From a virus, in IMG/VR virus record IMGVR_UViG_3300046012_000298, positions 1-37,783 of that record: a DNA stretch of 37,783 bases; one strand, given 5' to 3'. The notes under the pieces were generated by a model. The model saw nothing but the letters and a program-made list of their open reading frames with translations, made no database searches and was not told where the DNA came from. Positions 16,654 through 25,661 of this stretch are shown here, in pieces. The position numbers and the translations under genes are program-made. Each line of letters opens with the position of its first letter. The stretch's first letter is position 1.

Positions 16654-19600
16654 ATGAAAATACGGGGATCAGGCGGCGGAAAGGCCGGGGGTTCGGCTGC
16701 GTCGACGCCGACAGAAGCGCCGAATACGCTGCAATCGAGTTCCACGGTTCGCGTCATCGACTTGCTGTCGGAAGGTGAAATTGAGGGCGTCGTCGGCGGG
16801 CTGCAGGGCGTCTATTTTGACAACACACCGGTTCAGAATGCGGACGGCTCGTTCAATTTTTCAGGCCTGACCATTGATGGAAGGGCTGGCACACCAGATC
16901 AGGCTTCGATGCCGGGGTTTCGGGCTGTCGAAGCAGTCTTCGCGATCGGGACGGAGGTTAAGAATACTGCGCCTGTGGTGCGGGCCATCGCCAACGCCGA
17001 TGCATCCGCAGCGCTGGTGACGATCAGGCTCAACGGTTTGCAGTCTGTCGATGCTTCGACCGGAAATATCGGGCCGACCACGGTTCAAGTCGGGATCGAC
17101 GTGCAGATCGACGGAGGCGCGTGGGTCGATGTCTCGCCCGGCAACTGCACGTTCTCGGGCAAGACATCGAGCGCCTATCAGCGCAGCTTCCGCATCGCGC
17201 GGCCGGCCGCGGGTGACTGGTCGATCCGGGTGCGGCGGGTCACCGCGGACAATTCGTCGGCAACGCTGACCAACCAGACATTCTGGGACAGCGTCACCGA
17301 GATCGAGGACTACCAGCTTCAGTACCCGCACTCGGCGCTTGCGGGCTATCAGGTCGACGCGCAGGCGTTCGGCGGCAACGTTCCGAAGCGTTTGGTACGG
17401 CTGCGCGGCCTAAAAACCCGCGTGCCGTCGAATTACGACCCGCTGGAGCGCACCTATGCCGGAATATGGGACGGCACGTTCAAGACGGCGTGGCACCAGA
17501 ACCCGGCATGGACCTTGTTTGAATGCATCGCCAACGATCGTTGGGGCATCGGCGAATATGTCCCGGACGCGTTCCGCGACAAGTGGACCATCTACGCGAT
17601 CGCGCAGTACTGCGATTTCACGGTGCCGGACGGGCACGGCGGTTGGGAGTCCCGCTACACCTTCAATTTTGCCATCGCCACGGCCGAGGAGGCCATCAAG
17701 GTTCTGATGTCGATCGCCTCGGTATTCCGGGGCATGATCTATTGGGGTTCGGCCGGCGTCACCGCCAGTGCGGACCGGCCGCTCGATCCGGTCAAGCTGG
17801 TCACGCCGGCCAACGTCATCGGCGGTCTGATCAACTGGGGCGGCGGCAGCCTGAAGACGCGCCATACCGTTGCGATCGTCACCTGGTATAATCCGGACGA
17901 TTTCTGCCAACCGGACTACGAAGTCGTCGAAGGCGACCCCATCGATATCGCGCGGTTCGGCTATCGCACCATCGAGGTCGTGGCCTTCGGGTGCACGTCG
18001 CGCGGCCAGGCGCACCGCATGGGTCGCTGGGCGCTGGAGACTGAAAAGAGCGAGGCCGAAACCTGCAGCTGGCAGGCCGCGTGGGATCATTCCGATGTCT
18101 ATCCCGGCGAGATCGTCTCGGTGCAGGATCCGTCCTATGCCGGGGTCGAGTTCGGCGGGCGGGTGGCCGGGCTGGTCGAAACCGATGGCGTGACGGGTCT
18201 GGTGCTTGATCGGCCGATCGCACTGGAGGAAGGCAAGACCTATCGCATCAATGTGACGCTGGCGGATGGCACGGTTGCCGACCGGCTGGTGACATCGCCG
18301 GCGGGCACGACCGACACGCTGGCGCTGAAAAGCGAACTAACTCCGGCGCCAATCGTCAATGCGGTGTGGGTTTTGATCGCATCCGATCTTGCGCCACGGC
18401 TGGTCAAGGTGATCTCGCGGTCCGAAGACGAGCAGAACAAGGGCAACTATACGCTCACCGGGATACTGCATGATCCGACCAAATTCGATCGCATCGAACA
18501 GAACTTGGTACTGGAACCGCCAAATTATACGGCGCTGCCGTCCGGGCCGATTCTGCCGCCGACACACATGGACGCGGTTGAGTGCATTGTCCTGGTCAGT
18601 GCCGTGCCGCATTCCGAGGCTATTTTGTCGTGGCTGTTGTCGACCGATCCGCGCGTCGTCAATTACGAGGTGCAGGTCAAGCCGCCTGGCTTGAACTGGC
18701 AGCCGGCATCGCCGCAGTTCTCCTCGCTCAGCTCGATCGATTTGCTCGATCTCGCCGCCGGGGTCTGGGGCTTTCGTGTTCGTGCCATGGACGGTTTCGG
18801 ACGGCCATCAGCGTGGATTACGATCGAGGCATTCGAACTCGACGGCATGCGGTTGCCGCCGGCCGATGTGCAGAATCCGCGCGCGGCGGCCTATGTCGAC
18901 AACAACACGTCGTTTGCGTGGGATGAGATATCAGACGTCCGGCCTATCCGCTACGCGGTTCGGAAGGGCGACAGTTGGGAGGCGGCGCTCGAGCTCGGCA
19001 CCATCGCGCATCCGCCATTCGCAGCACACGGCAATGGGCTCTACTTCGTCAAGGCCTACACCGGCCCGGATGGCGACCGCATCTACAGCCGCAACGCGGC
19101 GTCGGTCGAGATCGCCGGCGCTGCGCTGGTTACCAACGTTATCGCGGTTCGTGATGAGGCGGCCGACGGCTGGACCGGTGTGTTTACCGGAACGGTCGCC
19201 AAATCGGGGTCTTTGATCCGCACCGGAGGCACGGACAATTTTCTGACGGTTACCGACTTTCTGGCTGCACAGGATATCCTCAATGCCGGCGGGCAGGGTG
19301 ACGGCGCGTATGAGATCGCAGCATCGCGCTACATCGACGCCCGCCGCGCCACGGCATGCCGCGTCACCTGCACCTGGAAGGGGACAGGGCAGATCGTCAC
19401 CGACGACTTTCTCGGCAATCCGGACATTCTCGGCAATCCCGATTTCCTTGCCTCCGGTTTATCCGACCTGGTCGAGGTTTATGCGGAAGTGTCGGTCGCG
19501 CAGAACGATGTCATAGGCGACGTCTTCAATCTCGATGCCGGTGAGAATCCGGGCAACGACGTGTTCGCCGAGCCGGATGTGTTCAGTCCGGGGGTGTCGT

Positions 19601-20028
19601 TCGGGCCGTGGGTCAAATACGAGCCGGGCCTGTATGTCGGCCGCTATTTTCGCGCGCGACTTGTGCTGAAAACGCATGATCCGCAGGTGGTAGCAGTCGC
19701 GCTGGCGTTTACCTTCAGCGTCGATGTGCCCGATCGGGTCGATACCTGGGCGCTGGTCACGGGCGTTGGGACATCGCTGAACCAGATCACGGTGCCGTCG
19801 GCGGGTCTTGCGATCGTGTTCGCATCAAACGGAAAAACCATCGCCGAGCCGTTCAACGGCGGCCCGAATACCGACGACGTGCCGCTGATCCAGATCACCA
19901 ACACGGACTCGCAGCCTTACGATTTTGAGGTGACAAGTCTGGATAAGAACGGCTGCACCATCGTTCCGCGGCTCGCCGGCACACCAACTAACGCGCCGAA
20001 AACCAACATCACCATTCAGGGATGGTGA
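16654..20028 (+). CDS. Central tail tip/host specificity protein J-like
   Basis: A 1124-residue lambda gpJ-type protein. It opens with a Gly-rich stretch then NTLQSSSTVRVIDLLSEGEIEGVV, the family's N-terminal signature. The central part (about 200-520) is the tip-attachment protein-type hub, with NYDPLERTYAGIWDGTFK and FNFAIATAEEAIKVLMSIASVFRG. Fibronectin III-like domains follow. The last 250 residues hold repeated DFLxxPDIL elements and a beta-rich receptor-facing region. It anchors the tail tip and probably reads the host surface. The C-terminal end is where host-range divergence is expected. Confidence 0.93.
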   Translation: MKIRGSGGGKAGGSAASTPTEAPNTLQSSSTVRVIDLLSEGEIEGVVGGLQGVYFDNTPVQNADGSFNFSGLTIDGRAGTPDQASMPGFRAVEAVFAIGTEVKNTAPVVRAIANADASAALVTIRLNGLQSVDASTGNIGPTTVQVGIDVQIDGGAWVDVSPGNCTFSGKTSSAYQRSFRIARPAAGDWSIRVRRVTADNSSATLTNQTFWDSVTEIEDYQLQYPHSALAGYQVDAQAFGGNVPKRLVRLRGLKTRVPSNYDPLERTYAGIWDGTFKTAWHQNPAWTLFECIANDRWGIGEYVPDAFRDKWTIYAIAQYCDFTVPDGHGGWESRYTFNFAIATAEEAIKVLMSIASVFRGMIYWGSAGVTASADRPLDPVKLVTPANVIGGLINWGGGSLKTRHTVAIVTWYNPDDFCQPDYEVVEGDPIDIARFGYRTIEVVAFGCTSRGQAHRMGRWALETEKSEAETCSWQAAWDHSDVYPGEIVSVQDPSYAGVEFGGRVAGLVETDGVTGLVLDRPIALEEGKTYRINVTLADGTVADRLVTSPAGTTDTLALKSELTPAPIVNAVWVLIASDLAPRLVKVISRSEDEQNKGNYTLTGILHDPTKFDRIEQNLVLEPPNYTALPSGPILPPTHMDAVECIVLVSAVPHSEAILSWLLSTDPRVVNYEVQVKPPGLNWQPASPQFSSLSSIDLLDLAAGVWGFRVRAMDGFGRPSAWITIEAFELDGMRLPPADVQNPRAAAYVDNNTSFAWDEISDVRPIRYAVRKGDSWEAALELGTIAHPPFAAHGNGLYFVKAYTGPDGDRIYSRNAASVEIAGAALVTNVIAVRDEAADGWTGVFTGTVAKSGSLIRTGGTDNFLTVTDFLAAQDILNAGGQGDGAYEIAASRYIDARRATACRVTCTWKGTGQIVTDDFLGNPDILGNPDFLASGLSDLVEVYAEVSVAQNDVIGDVFNLDAGENPGNDVFAEPDVFSPGVSFGPWVKYEPGLYVGRYFRARLVLKTHDPQVVAVALAFTFSVDVPDRVDTWALVTGVGTSLNQITVPSAGLAIVFASNGKTIAEPFNGGPNTDDVPLIQITNTDSQPYDFEVTSLDKNGCTIVPRLAGTPTNAPKTNITIQGW

Positions 20029-20056
20029 TCTCTTAAATCGATATCGAGGATTGAGA

Positions 20057-21754
20057 ATGAAGGCTCTCCGCTTTCTGCGAGCGCTCCCGCTTGCCGTGTT
20101 GCTGACCTATTCGCCAGCGCGCGCGACCGATGACACGATCGTTACGCCAACGGTCGGTCCGCATACCATGTCGGAATATGCAACCATCCTGAACGCGGCA
20201 CTGGTCGCGATTCAGGGCTGCAATTATGCTGCGTCTGCGCCGGATAACGGGCCGTCCGGGGATCCCGTCGACTATCAGTGCTGGGCCGACACCACATCGA
20301 ATCCTGTCGTTTTCAAGCGATACGACGGTGCGTCCTGGGTAGCCTTCGGCAAGCTCAACACGTCATCACACATCTGGACGCCGGTCTATCAAGGCACCGA
20401 TACCGGGACGGCATCGATCGCGACCACGGGAACCAGCGGGCATACGCTCGGTTTTCTTGACGGTGCGAACACCTGGTCGGGTGTGCAGTCGATCAACAGT
20501 GGCGATCTCGCGCTAAAAGGATCGTCGTCTGGATCCACGACGCTCAATGCAACCGCCGCGGCGTCGGGAACGCTCGCGCTGCCGGCAGCCACGGATACGC
20601 TGGTCGGCAAGGCGACGACCGACACGCTCACCAACAAGACCTTCGATACGGCGGGGACCGGCAATTCATTTTTAATCAACGGGCTCGCGGCGACCGCCAA
20701 TACCGGGACGGGGTCGGTCGTTCGCGCGATATCGCCCGCACTCACGACGCCAAACCTCGGCACGCCTTCGGCCGCCACGCTTACCAGCGCGACGGGTCTG
20801 CCGATTTCGACGGGACTGACCGGTGCGGGAACCGGCGTTCTGTCAGCGCTCGGAAACACGACAAACGCATCGGGCGGCCTCGTCACATATAGCGGCGCAC
20901 TGGGAACGCCGACGTCCGGAACGCTGACCAATGCCACGGGCCTGCCGGTCTCAGCGCTCGCGAGTGCGGGGACCGGTGTCCTTACCGCGCTCGGCATCAA
21001 CATCGGGGCGTCCGGCGCCGTCGTCCTCAATGGCGGATCGCTCGGCACGCCGTCATTCGGTGTTGCGACGAATCTGACCGGGTTGCCTTTGACGACAGGC
21101 GTGACCGGAACGCTGCCCGTTGCGAATGGCGGCACCGCGGCAACCTCTCTGGACGCGACGCTGAGTAACAGCGGCGGTGTCCTGAAGTGCGTGACAGGCA
21201 CGACCTCTCAGGCCGGCTGCCTGAAACCGGATGGGAGCACCATCACAGTATCGGGCGGCGTCATTACCGCCAGCGGCGCCAGCGCGACCGCGATCACGGT
21301 CGGCACGACCAGCATCGTCAGCGGTACGTCAGGATATCAGCTTTACAACAATGGTGGCGTGCTGGGGAATTATGCGCGCGCTCCGATCACGGCCGCGCTC
21401 GGCGCGAACGTCAACCTGTCATCCTCCGGTACATATTTTGACGGCCCGAGCATCGCGCAGGGATCTTCCGGGACGTGGTTCGTCACGGGCTCTGTCACGC
21501 TGAACGACACTGCCGCAGCGGGCGGCTTCGATTGCACGTTGAACGACGGCACGACCACCATCGCCAGCGCTTCGGCGAATACAGCGGCCTCGAACCTTCG
21601 GAACTCCATCAGTCTGTCGGGTTACATCACGTCTCCCGCAGGTAATCTCCGAATTTCATGTCGCGGTCGATCTTCGACGACGGGCGTCATTGAGTTCAAT
21701 CGGTCCAGCTCGTCGAAAGACTCCACCATAACGGCGTTCCGAATCGCCGCCTGA
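20057..21754 (+). CDS. Tail fibre protein with signal peptide
   Basis: A 565-residue fibre. ATG 20057 is chosen because GAGG lies seven bases upstream; a TTG two codons earlier would sit on top of it. Residues 1-23 are a Sec signal (basic MKALRFLRA, hydrophobic core, ARA-T). Residues about 50-110 are a small domain with YDGASWVAFGKLN, shared with the next gene. Then come three approximate fibre repeats of the type LGTPSAATLTSATGLPIS ... GTGVLSALGN and GTLPVANGGTAATS. The C-terminus is a beta-rich head domain with four Cys. Receptor binding is likely; why a fibre has a secretion signal is unclear. Confidence 0.85.
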   Translation: MKALRFLRALPLAVLLTYSPARATDDTIVTPTVGPHTMSEYATILNAALVAIQGCNYAASAPDNGPSGDPVDYQCWADTTSNPVVFKRYDGASWVAFGKLNTSSHIWTPVYQGTDTGTASIATTGTSGHTLGFLDGANTWSGVQSINSGDLALKGSSSGSTTLNATAAASGTLALPAATDTLVGKATTDTLTNKTFDTAGTGNSFLINGLAATANTGTGSVVRAISPALTTPNLGTPSAATLTSATGLPISTGLTGAGTGVLSALGNTTNASGGLVTYSGALGTPTSGTLTNATGLPVSALASAGTGVLTALGINIGASGAVVLNGGSLGTPSFGVATNLTGLPLTTGVTGTLPVANGGTAATSLDATLSNSGGVLKCVTGTTSQAGCLKPDGSTITVSGGVITASGASATAITVGTTSIVSGTSGYQLYNNGGVLGNYARAPITAALGANVNLSSSGTYFDGPSIAQGSSGTWFVTGSVTLNDTAAAGGFDCTLNDGTTTIASASANTAASNLRNSISLSGYITSPAGNLRISCRGRSSTTGVIEFNRSSSSKDSTITAFRIAA

Positions 21755-21794
21755 TCTCAACCGCAACCCCAATCTCATAAAAAGGCATCATCCC

Positions 21795-23219
21795 ATGATG
21801 AAGTTGCTTCGCGCGGCTGCATGCGCCGTTCTGCTGTCCTTGCTCACGATGCCCGCCGCGCTGGCGTCGCAGGGCTCCGGCTGCATGCCGACGACCGGCA
21901 CCGTCTCCGGCCTTGCCTTCGCCCAGGATGTCAACGCAGGCATCGCGGCGCTGATCTCGCAAAACTCGGGTGCGTCGGCACCTGCGACAGATTGCACCGG
22001 CGTTGCGATAAAGGGGCAACTCTGGCTGGATACGTCGGTCACGCCGAACCTCCTGAAGATGTACGATGGTGCGTCCTGGGTGGTGTTCGGTGGTGTGAAC
22101 GCGACGGATCATCTTTGGGCGCCGCCCGTCGGCGGCGGCATGGTCACTGTCACGGCAGCGACCACGACGGATATCTGCGCGTCGCCAGCCGCCGTACAGA
22201 CCGTCAGCGGCACCACGACGATCACGGGGTTCGGCTCGGCGTGCGCCGTCGGTCAGATTAAGAAGCTGATCTTCTCCAGCGCCACGCCGCTCACCTATGA
22301 CGCGACGTCGCTGATCATCCCGGGACAGCGCAGCTACACCACGACCGCCGGCGATCTGGCAGAAGCTATTTATCTGGGCTCCGGCCATTGGCGCATCAGC
22401 AACATTACGAAGATCGACGGCAGCAGCGTCGTCAATCCATCGGTTCCGCTCGGCGCGATCGTGTATGGCGATTTCGGCACCATTCCAGCCAAGGCGCTAA
22501 TTGCTGCGGGGCAGGCGATTTCACGGGCGTCGTATCCTGACTATCTCGCCGCGGTCACGCGGGCGCAATCGGGCACGCTCACCGCCGGCAACAACACGGT
22601 TACTTCGGTCAGCAATACCGCGGGCCTCGGCTTTGGCATGCCGATCGAGGGCACCGGCGTTCAGTCGGGCACCACGATCACCAGCGTCACATCGTCCACT
22701 ATCGTCATGTCCAAGACGGCGACGGCAAACGGGGCGCAGACGGTAACGGCGTTCATCACTGGCTATGGTTCGGGCGGCGACAGCACTACAGTCGGCGTGA
22801 GAAACTGCGCGGGAAAGGTGCTGGCGGGACGCGACAACGCCACCGGGACGGCAGCCAATCGGCTCACATCATCGTTCTTCGGTGCCGACGCGACGGTGAT
22901 TGGCAACTTCGGAGGCACGGAAAAGGTGACGCTGTCGCTTCCGCAACTGCCCGTAACGACGCTGACCTTTACAGGCAGCGCGGGCGCGTTGAGCGTAGAC
23001 TCAACCGTTTCGAACATCGACCAAGGCAGGGATAACCTTTCGAATATTACGACCGGCGGAGGCGGTACATCGTTGGATGGTGTTCACGCCGACGGAAGTG
23101 TGCATTCGACGGGCACGTTCACGCCCAGTGGCACGATTTCGTCGTTCGGCAGCGGCGCTGCGCACGCTACCGTGCAGCCGACGTCGATCGAGGAATGTGT
23201 GGTGTTTGTGCTGCCCTGA
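21795..23219 (+). CDS. Tail fibre/collar protein with signal peptide
   Basis: A 474-residue fibre paralogue of the previous gene at its N-terminus. Residues 1-25 are a signal peptide (MMKLLRAAACAVLLSLL ending ALA-S), then a shared module ending LKMYDGASWVVFGGVNATDHLW. The middle region is beta helical. A tail-collar-like domain begins at GAIVYGDFGTIPAKALIAAGQAISRASYPDYL, and the C-terminus ends FGSGAAHATVQPTSIEECVVFVLP, typical of collar domains that close a fibre. Together the two fibres suggest a duplication with different tips. Its stop codon abuts the stop of the reverse-strand methyltransferase. Confidence 0.85.
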   Translation: MMKLLRAAACAVLLSLLTMPAALASQGSGCMPTTGTVSGLAFAQDVNAGIAALISQNSGASAPATDCTGVAIKGQLWLDTSVTPNLLKMYDGASWVVFGGVNATDHLWAPPVGGGMVTVTAATTTDICASPAAVQTVSGTTTITGFGSACAVGQIKKLIFSSATPLTYDATSLIIPGQRSYTTTAGDLAEAIYLGSGHWRISNITKIDGSSVVNPSVPLGAIVYGDFGTIPAKALIAAGQAISRASYPDYLAAVTRAQSGTLTAGNNTVTSVSNTAGLGFGMPIEGTGVQSGTTITSVTSSTIVMSKTATANGAQTVTAFITGYGSGGDSTTVGVRNCAGKVLAGRDNATGTAANRLTSSFFGADATVIGNFGGTEKVTLSLPQLPVTTLTFTGSAGALSVDSTVSNIDQGRDNLSNITTGGGGTSLDGVHADGSVHSTGTFTPSGTISSFGSGAAHATVQPTSIEECVVFVLP

Positions 23220-23858
23220 TCAAGTTGCCTGAAGGACAAGCCAGCCAACCCCGCAGCCGATGTTGATGCGCTTGTCGATGATGCGGAGGGACTTAAACGT
23301 CGTCCCGAGCGCGGTCTGATAATCCTGCAACGATGGCTTGGCCGTTCCAAATCGGGAGAGCATAAAATCGCGCGTCGGCTCGGATAGCGCCAACGGGAGC
23401 CTTGGGTTTCGCGGATTAAACGCCGCGCCGTGATCGTAAATGCACTCCGCGATAATGAAGCCTCCGGGCGGAAGGCAGTTTTTCGCAGCGGGCAGGAAGT
23501 CGGAATACAGTGCATCGTCAAGGTTGATATCGATAACGATGAGGTCGAAAGACAACGCCGTTTTGCGCATGAAGTCCAAGCCATCCGCGCAAACCACCTT
23601 AACTTGCGGGTAGCGGGCTTCCAGCGCGTGGCTCAACACAGGATCATTCTCTACGGCGGTAATGTCGTCATGAAAGCGGCAAAGATATTTTGTCGTCGTC
23701 TCGCCGCAAAATCCGCCAGCCCCAATGTCAAGAACTCGCGCTCCGGCCGGCAACTGTAGCTCGGTGAGAGCCGTCAGAAAGCCGGAGTGATCGCGCCGAA
23801 CCCGGTGCAGATACCACTCTGAAATATGAGAAGGCCGCAGCTTTCTAACGAAGTTCAT
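23220..23858 (-). CDS. Class I SAM-dependent methyltransferase (moron)
   Basis: A 212-residue Rossmann-fold methyltransferase on the opposite strand to the late operon. ATG 23858 has GAGGAAG five bases upstream; the same frame stays open far upstream but only as antisense of the endolysin. Motif I is RVLDIGAGGFCGE (near 55-70), motif II AVENDP, motif III CADGLDF, motif IV FDLIVIDINLDDALYSD, motif V LPPGGFIIAECIYD. The spacing resembles spermidine synthase-like and small-molecule/protein methyltransferases more than DNA methylases: no DPPY/NPPY motif is present. The substrate is unknown; virion or host-surface modification is speculation. Its stop abuts the fibre stop with no gap. Confidence 0.82.
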   Translation of the reverse strand: MNFVRKLRPSHISEWYLHRVRRDHSGFLTALTELQLPAGARVLDIGAGGFCGETTTKYLCRFHDDITAVENDPVLSHALEARYPQVKVVCADGLDFMRKTALSFDLIVIDINLDDALYSDFLPAAKNCLPPGGFIIAECIYDHGAAFNPRNPRLPLALSEPTRDFMLSRFGTAKPSLQDYQTALGTTFKSLRIIDKRINIGCGVGWLVLQAT

Positions 23859-23924
23859 AACTTCCTCTACCACACCCAAAAGGACCAATCCAATGCCCAA
23901 CCTCTCCCAGGGGAATGCGGATCT

Positions 23925-24473
23925 ATGAGTGCATCCAGCTATCAAACGGCCATTTTGCATGTCCTCGCCAGCGAGGGCGGGTATGTGAACCATCCGGCCG
24001 ATCCGGGTGGCCCGACCAATTGGGGGATCACGCTGGCCGACGCCCGTCATTACTGGAAGACCAACGCCACAGCCTCTGACGTAAGGGTCATGTCGCTTGA
24101 TGTGGCAAAGCAGATTTACCGCGCGCACTACTGGAATTCCATGTCGTGCGACGGGCTTCCGGCAGGCGTGGATTATTGCGTGTTCGACTACGGGGTGAAT
24201 TCGGGCGTCGGGCGCTCGGCACGGGTGCTGCAAAAGCTGGTCAAGGTGCCACAGGACGGCGTGATCGGTCCGCAGACCTTGGCGGCGGCCGGGGAGATTG
24301 ACCCGGCGAAGCTCGTCAATTCGATCTGCGCTGAACGTCTCGCGTTCCTGAAGGCTCTCCCGACCTGGCGCACCTTCGGCAAGGGCTGGTCGGCCCGCGT
24401 TGCTGAGGTCCGTGCAACATCTCTTCGTCTCGCTGCGGCTGCTCCGCACGGGAAGGGTAAAGCCGCCGCCTGA
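23925..24473 (+). CDS. Endolysin, GH108 N-acetylmuramidase
   Basis: A 182-residue muramidase cleaving the glycan backbone. The GH108 signature is ILHVLASEGGYVNHPADPGG followed by PTNWGIT, where E17 in EGGY is the catalytic acid. The DYCVFDYGVNSGVG segment continues the domain. The C-terminal third is a PG_binding_3-like domain (VPQDGVIGPQTLAAA). There is no signal peptide, so release depends on the holin genes downstream. The ATG at 23925 follows AGGGGA by ten bases; an earlier in-frame start lies within the divergent methyltransferase promoter area and is unlikely. Confidence 0.92.
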   Translation: MSASSYQTAILHVLASEGGYVNHPADPGGPTNWGITLADARHYWKTNATASDVRVMSLDVAKQIYRAHYWNSMSCDGLPAGVDYCVFDYGVNSGVGRSARVLQKLVKVPQDGVIGPQTLAAAGEIDPAKLVNSICAERLAFLKALPTWRTFGKGWSARVAEVRATSLRLAAAAPHGKGKAAA

Positions 24474-24506
24474 CGGTCTCAGGCATTTCAAAACAGGAGA
24501 GCCAAA

Positions 24507-24734
24507 ATGGCTTCTGTCGATAGCACGTCTGACGCTCGCACCGTGAACAATACGATGCGCCACGCTTATCGCGTCCTCTCGGATGCCGAGAAAGCGAACA
24601 TGTCCGCGATCAAGGACGAAGGTCTGAAATTCCACGACCTGATTGCCGGTATGGGCAACAGCCGGGAAATCTCGCTCGCCAAGACCAAGATCGAAGAGGC
24701 GGTCATGTGGGCCGTCAAGCACATCACGGCCTGA
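24507..24734 (+). CDS. Acb2/Tad1 hairpin-domain protein, candidate anti-CBASS
   Basis: A 75-residue helical hairpin protein. NTMRHAYRVLSDAEKANMSAIKDEGLKF and SREISLAKTKIEEAVMWAVKHIT match the pattern I associate with the Acb2/Tad1 hairpin family, whose characterised members sequester cyclic oligonucleotides to block CBASS or Thoeris. As I recall, phage PaMx33 Acb2 uses Y11 and K26 for ligand contact; here Y21 and K36 have the same spacing of 15. A good AGGAGAG ribosome site precedes ATG 24507. It lies between endolysin and holin genes, a common insertion point for small accessory genes. Many members of this family have no tested activity. Confidence 0.75.
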   Translation: MASVDSTSDARTVNNTMRHAYRVLSDAEKANMSAIKDEGLKFHDLIAGMGNSREISLAKTKIEEAVMWAVKHITA

Positions 24735-24739
24735 CCATC

Positions 24740-24934
24740 ATGGCATACCTCACGGCGAACTGGTTTGTTGTCTATTTCTTCGCCGCTGTCTGGCTCTTCG
24801 GCTGGGTCGCGTCGATACGCGAAACCAACATTGGTCAGGAGCCGTGGGGCTTCTTCAAAATACGCGGCATCATTTTGCTGCTTTTCGTCTGGCCCTACAT
24901 CGCCTTCTGCATGTTCAGCCAAGGCGACCGCTAA
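24740..24934 (+). CDS. Small membrane protein with two helices
   Basis: A 64-residue protein with transmembrane segments at about 7-24 (FVVYFFAAVWLFGWVA) and 44-60 (GIILLLFVWPYIAFCMF), joined by a charged loop. No clear ribosome site precedes ATG 24740, but it begins five bases after the previous stop, so coupling is plausible. It lies just upstream of the holin and may be a holin partner, antiholin or membrane-acting accessory; I do not recognise the family. Confidence 0.65.
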   Translation: MAYLTANWFVVYFFAAVWLFGWVASIRETNIGQEPWGFFKIRGIILLLFVWPYIAFCMFSQGDR

Positions 24935-24979
24935 CGCCGCGCGTCGGACACGCGCCATCACAACATCACAGGAACTACC

Positions 24980-25222
24980 ATGAACCAGGATACCATCTGG
25001 CAAGTCATTCGCTATGCGCTGATCGCGCTCGGCGGATATTTCACCAACAAGGGCATCGTCAGTTCGGATCAGTGGACCACGATCATCGGCGCACTCGGAA
25101 CGGTCTTTCCGATCATCTGGGGCCTGTACGTCAAGTTCGGCACCAAGGCCACGACCGTTGAGGCTGCGGCCAAGCCATCTGTCCCGACCGTCAGCGGCGC
25201 TACCGGCATCGTCACAAAGTAA
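24980..25222 (+). CDS. Holin, Pam3-gp28-like
   Basis: An 80-residue two-helix protein beginning MNQDTIWQVIRYALIALGGYFTNKGI, with a second helix TIIGALGTVFPIIWGLYVKFGTK. This pattern (WQVIRY, GGY, IIWG.YVK) matches the putative phage holin family named for Pam3 gp28, which forms inner membrane lesions that let the endolysin out. The C-terminal 25 residues are Ala/Val/Lys-rich and cytoplasmic-like. AGGA lies about six bases before ATG 24980. The neighbouring muramidase supports the role. Confidence 0.8.
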   Translation: MNQDTIWQVIRYALIALGGYFTNKGIVSSDQWTTIIGALGTVFPIIWGLYVKFGTKATTVEAAAKPSVPTVSGATGIVTK

Positions 25223-25247
25223 CCACCTCACATCGAAAGGACTACCA

Positions 25248-25661
25248 ATGCGAAAGCTCTTTGCTATCGCGGCCCTCGCGTGCGCTGTTGCGCTCGGCGG
25301 CTGCTCTACCCAATTCGGTCAGAAGCTTGAAGGCGCCTATAGCGCAATCACTGGCGCGACCGTCACCGCTCAGTCCGTCATCGTCGCCTCGAACATCTTC
25401 GACGGCCTTGAGCGCACCGCAACCAACTATCTCACGCTGAAGAAATGCAATGGCTCGACTCCGGTCTGCCGCGATCCCGGCGCGACCAAGATCATCGTGC
25501 CTGCCGTCCGGTCGGGGCGCGTCGCACGAAACAACCTTCAGCAGTTCTTCAAGGACCATCCCGGCCAGCTTGGCCCGTCAGGTCTTTATGACGCCCTGCA
25601 ATCGTCCATCAGCACGCTTCAGCAGGTATTCACACAGTACAGCATCGGAGCCGGTCAATGA
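25248..25661 (+). CDS. Phage lipoprotein
   Basis: A 137-residue lipoprotein. ATG 25248 has AAGGACTACC upstream, and the signal MRKLFAIAALACAVALGGC has a lipobox (LGGC) with Cys19 lipidated. The mature protein is mostly helical (VIVASNIFDGLERTATNYLTL, a CNGSTPVC pair that may form a disulfide, and a Gln-rich C-terminal helix). A position beside holin and lysins is compatible with an outer-membrane spanin or lysis helper, but Pro-rich spanin features are absent. Its stop overlaps the next start (ATGA). Confidence 0.75.
   Translation: MRKLFAIAALACAVALGGCSTQFGQKLEGAYSAITGATVTAQSVIVASNIFDGLERTATNYLTLKKCNGSTPVCRDPGATKIIVPAVRSGRVARNNLQQFFKDHPGQLGPSGLYDALQSSISTLQQVFTQYSIGAGQ

Noticed and set aside
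23859-24722. N-terminal 288-residue extension of the methyltransferase frame over the endolysin
   Set aside because: The endolysin is well supported on the + strand, and the methyltransferase has its own ATG with GAGGAAG at 23858.
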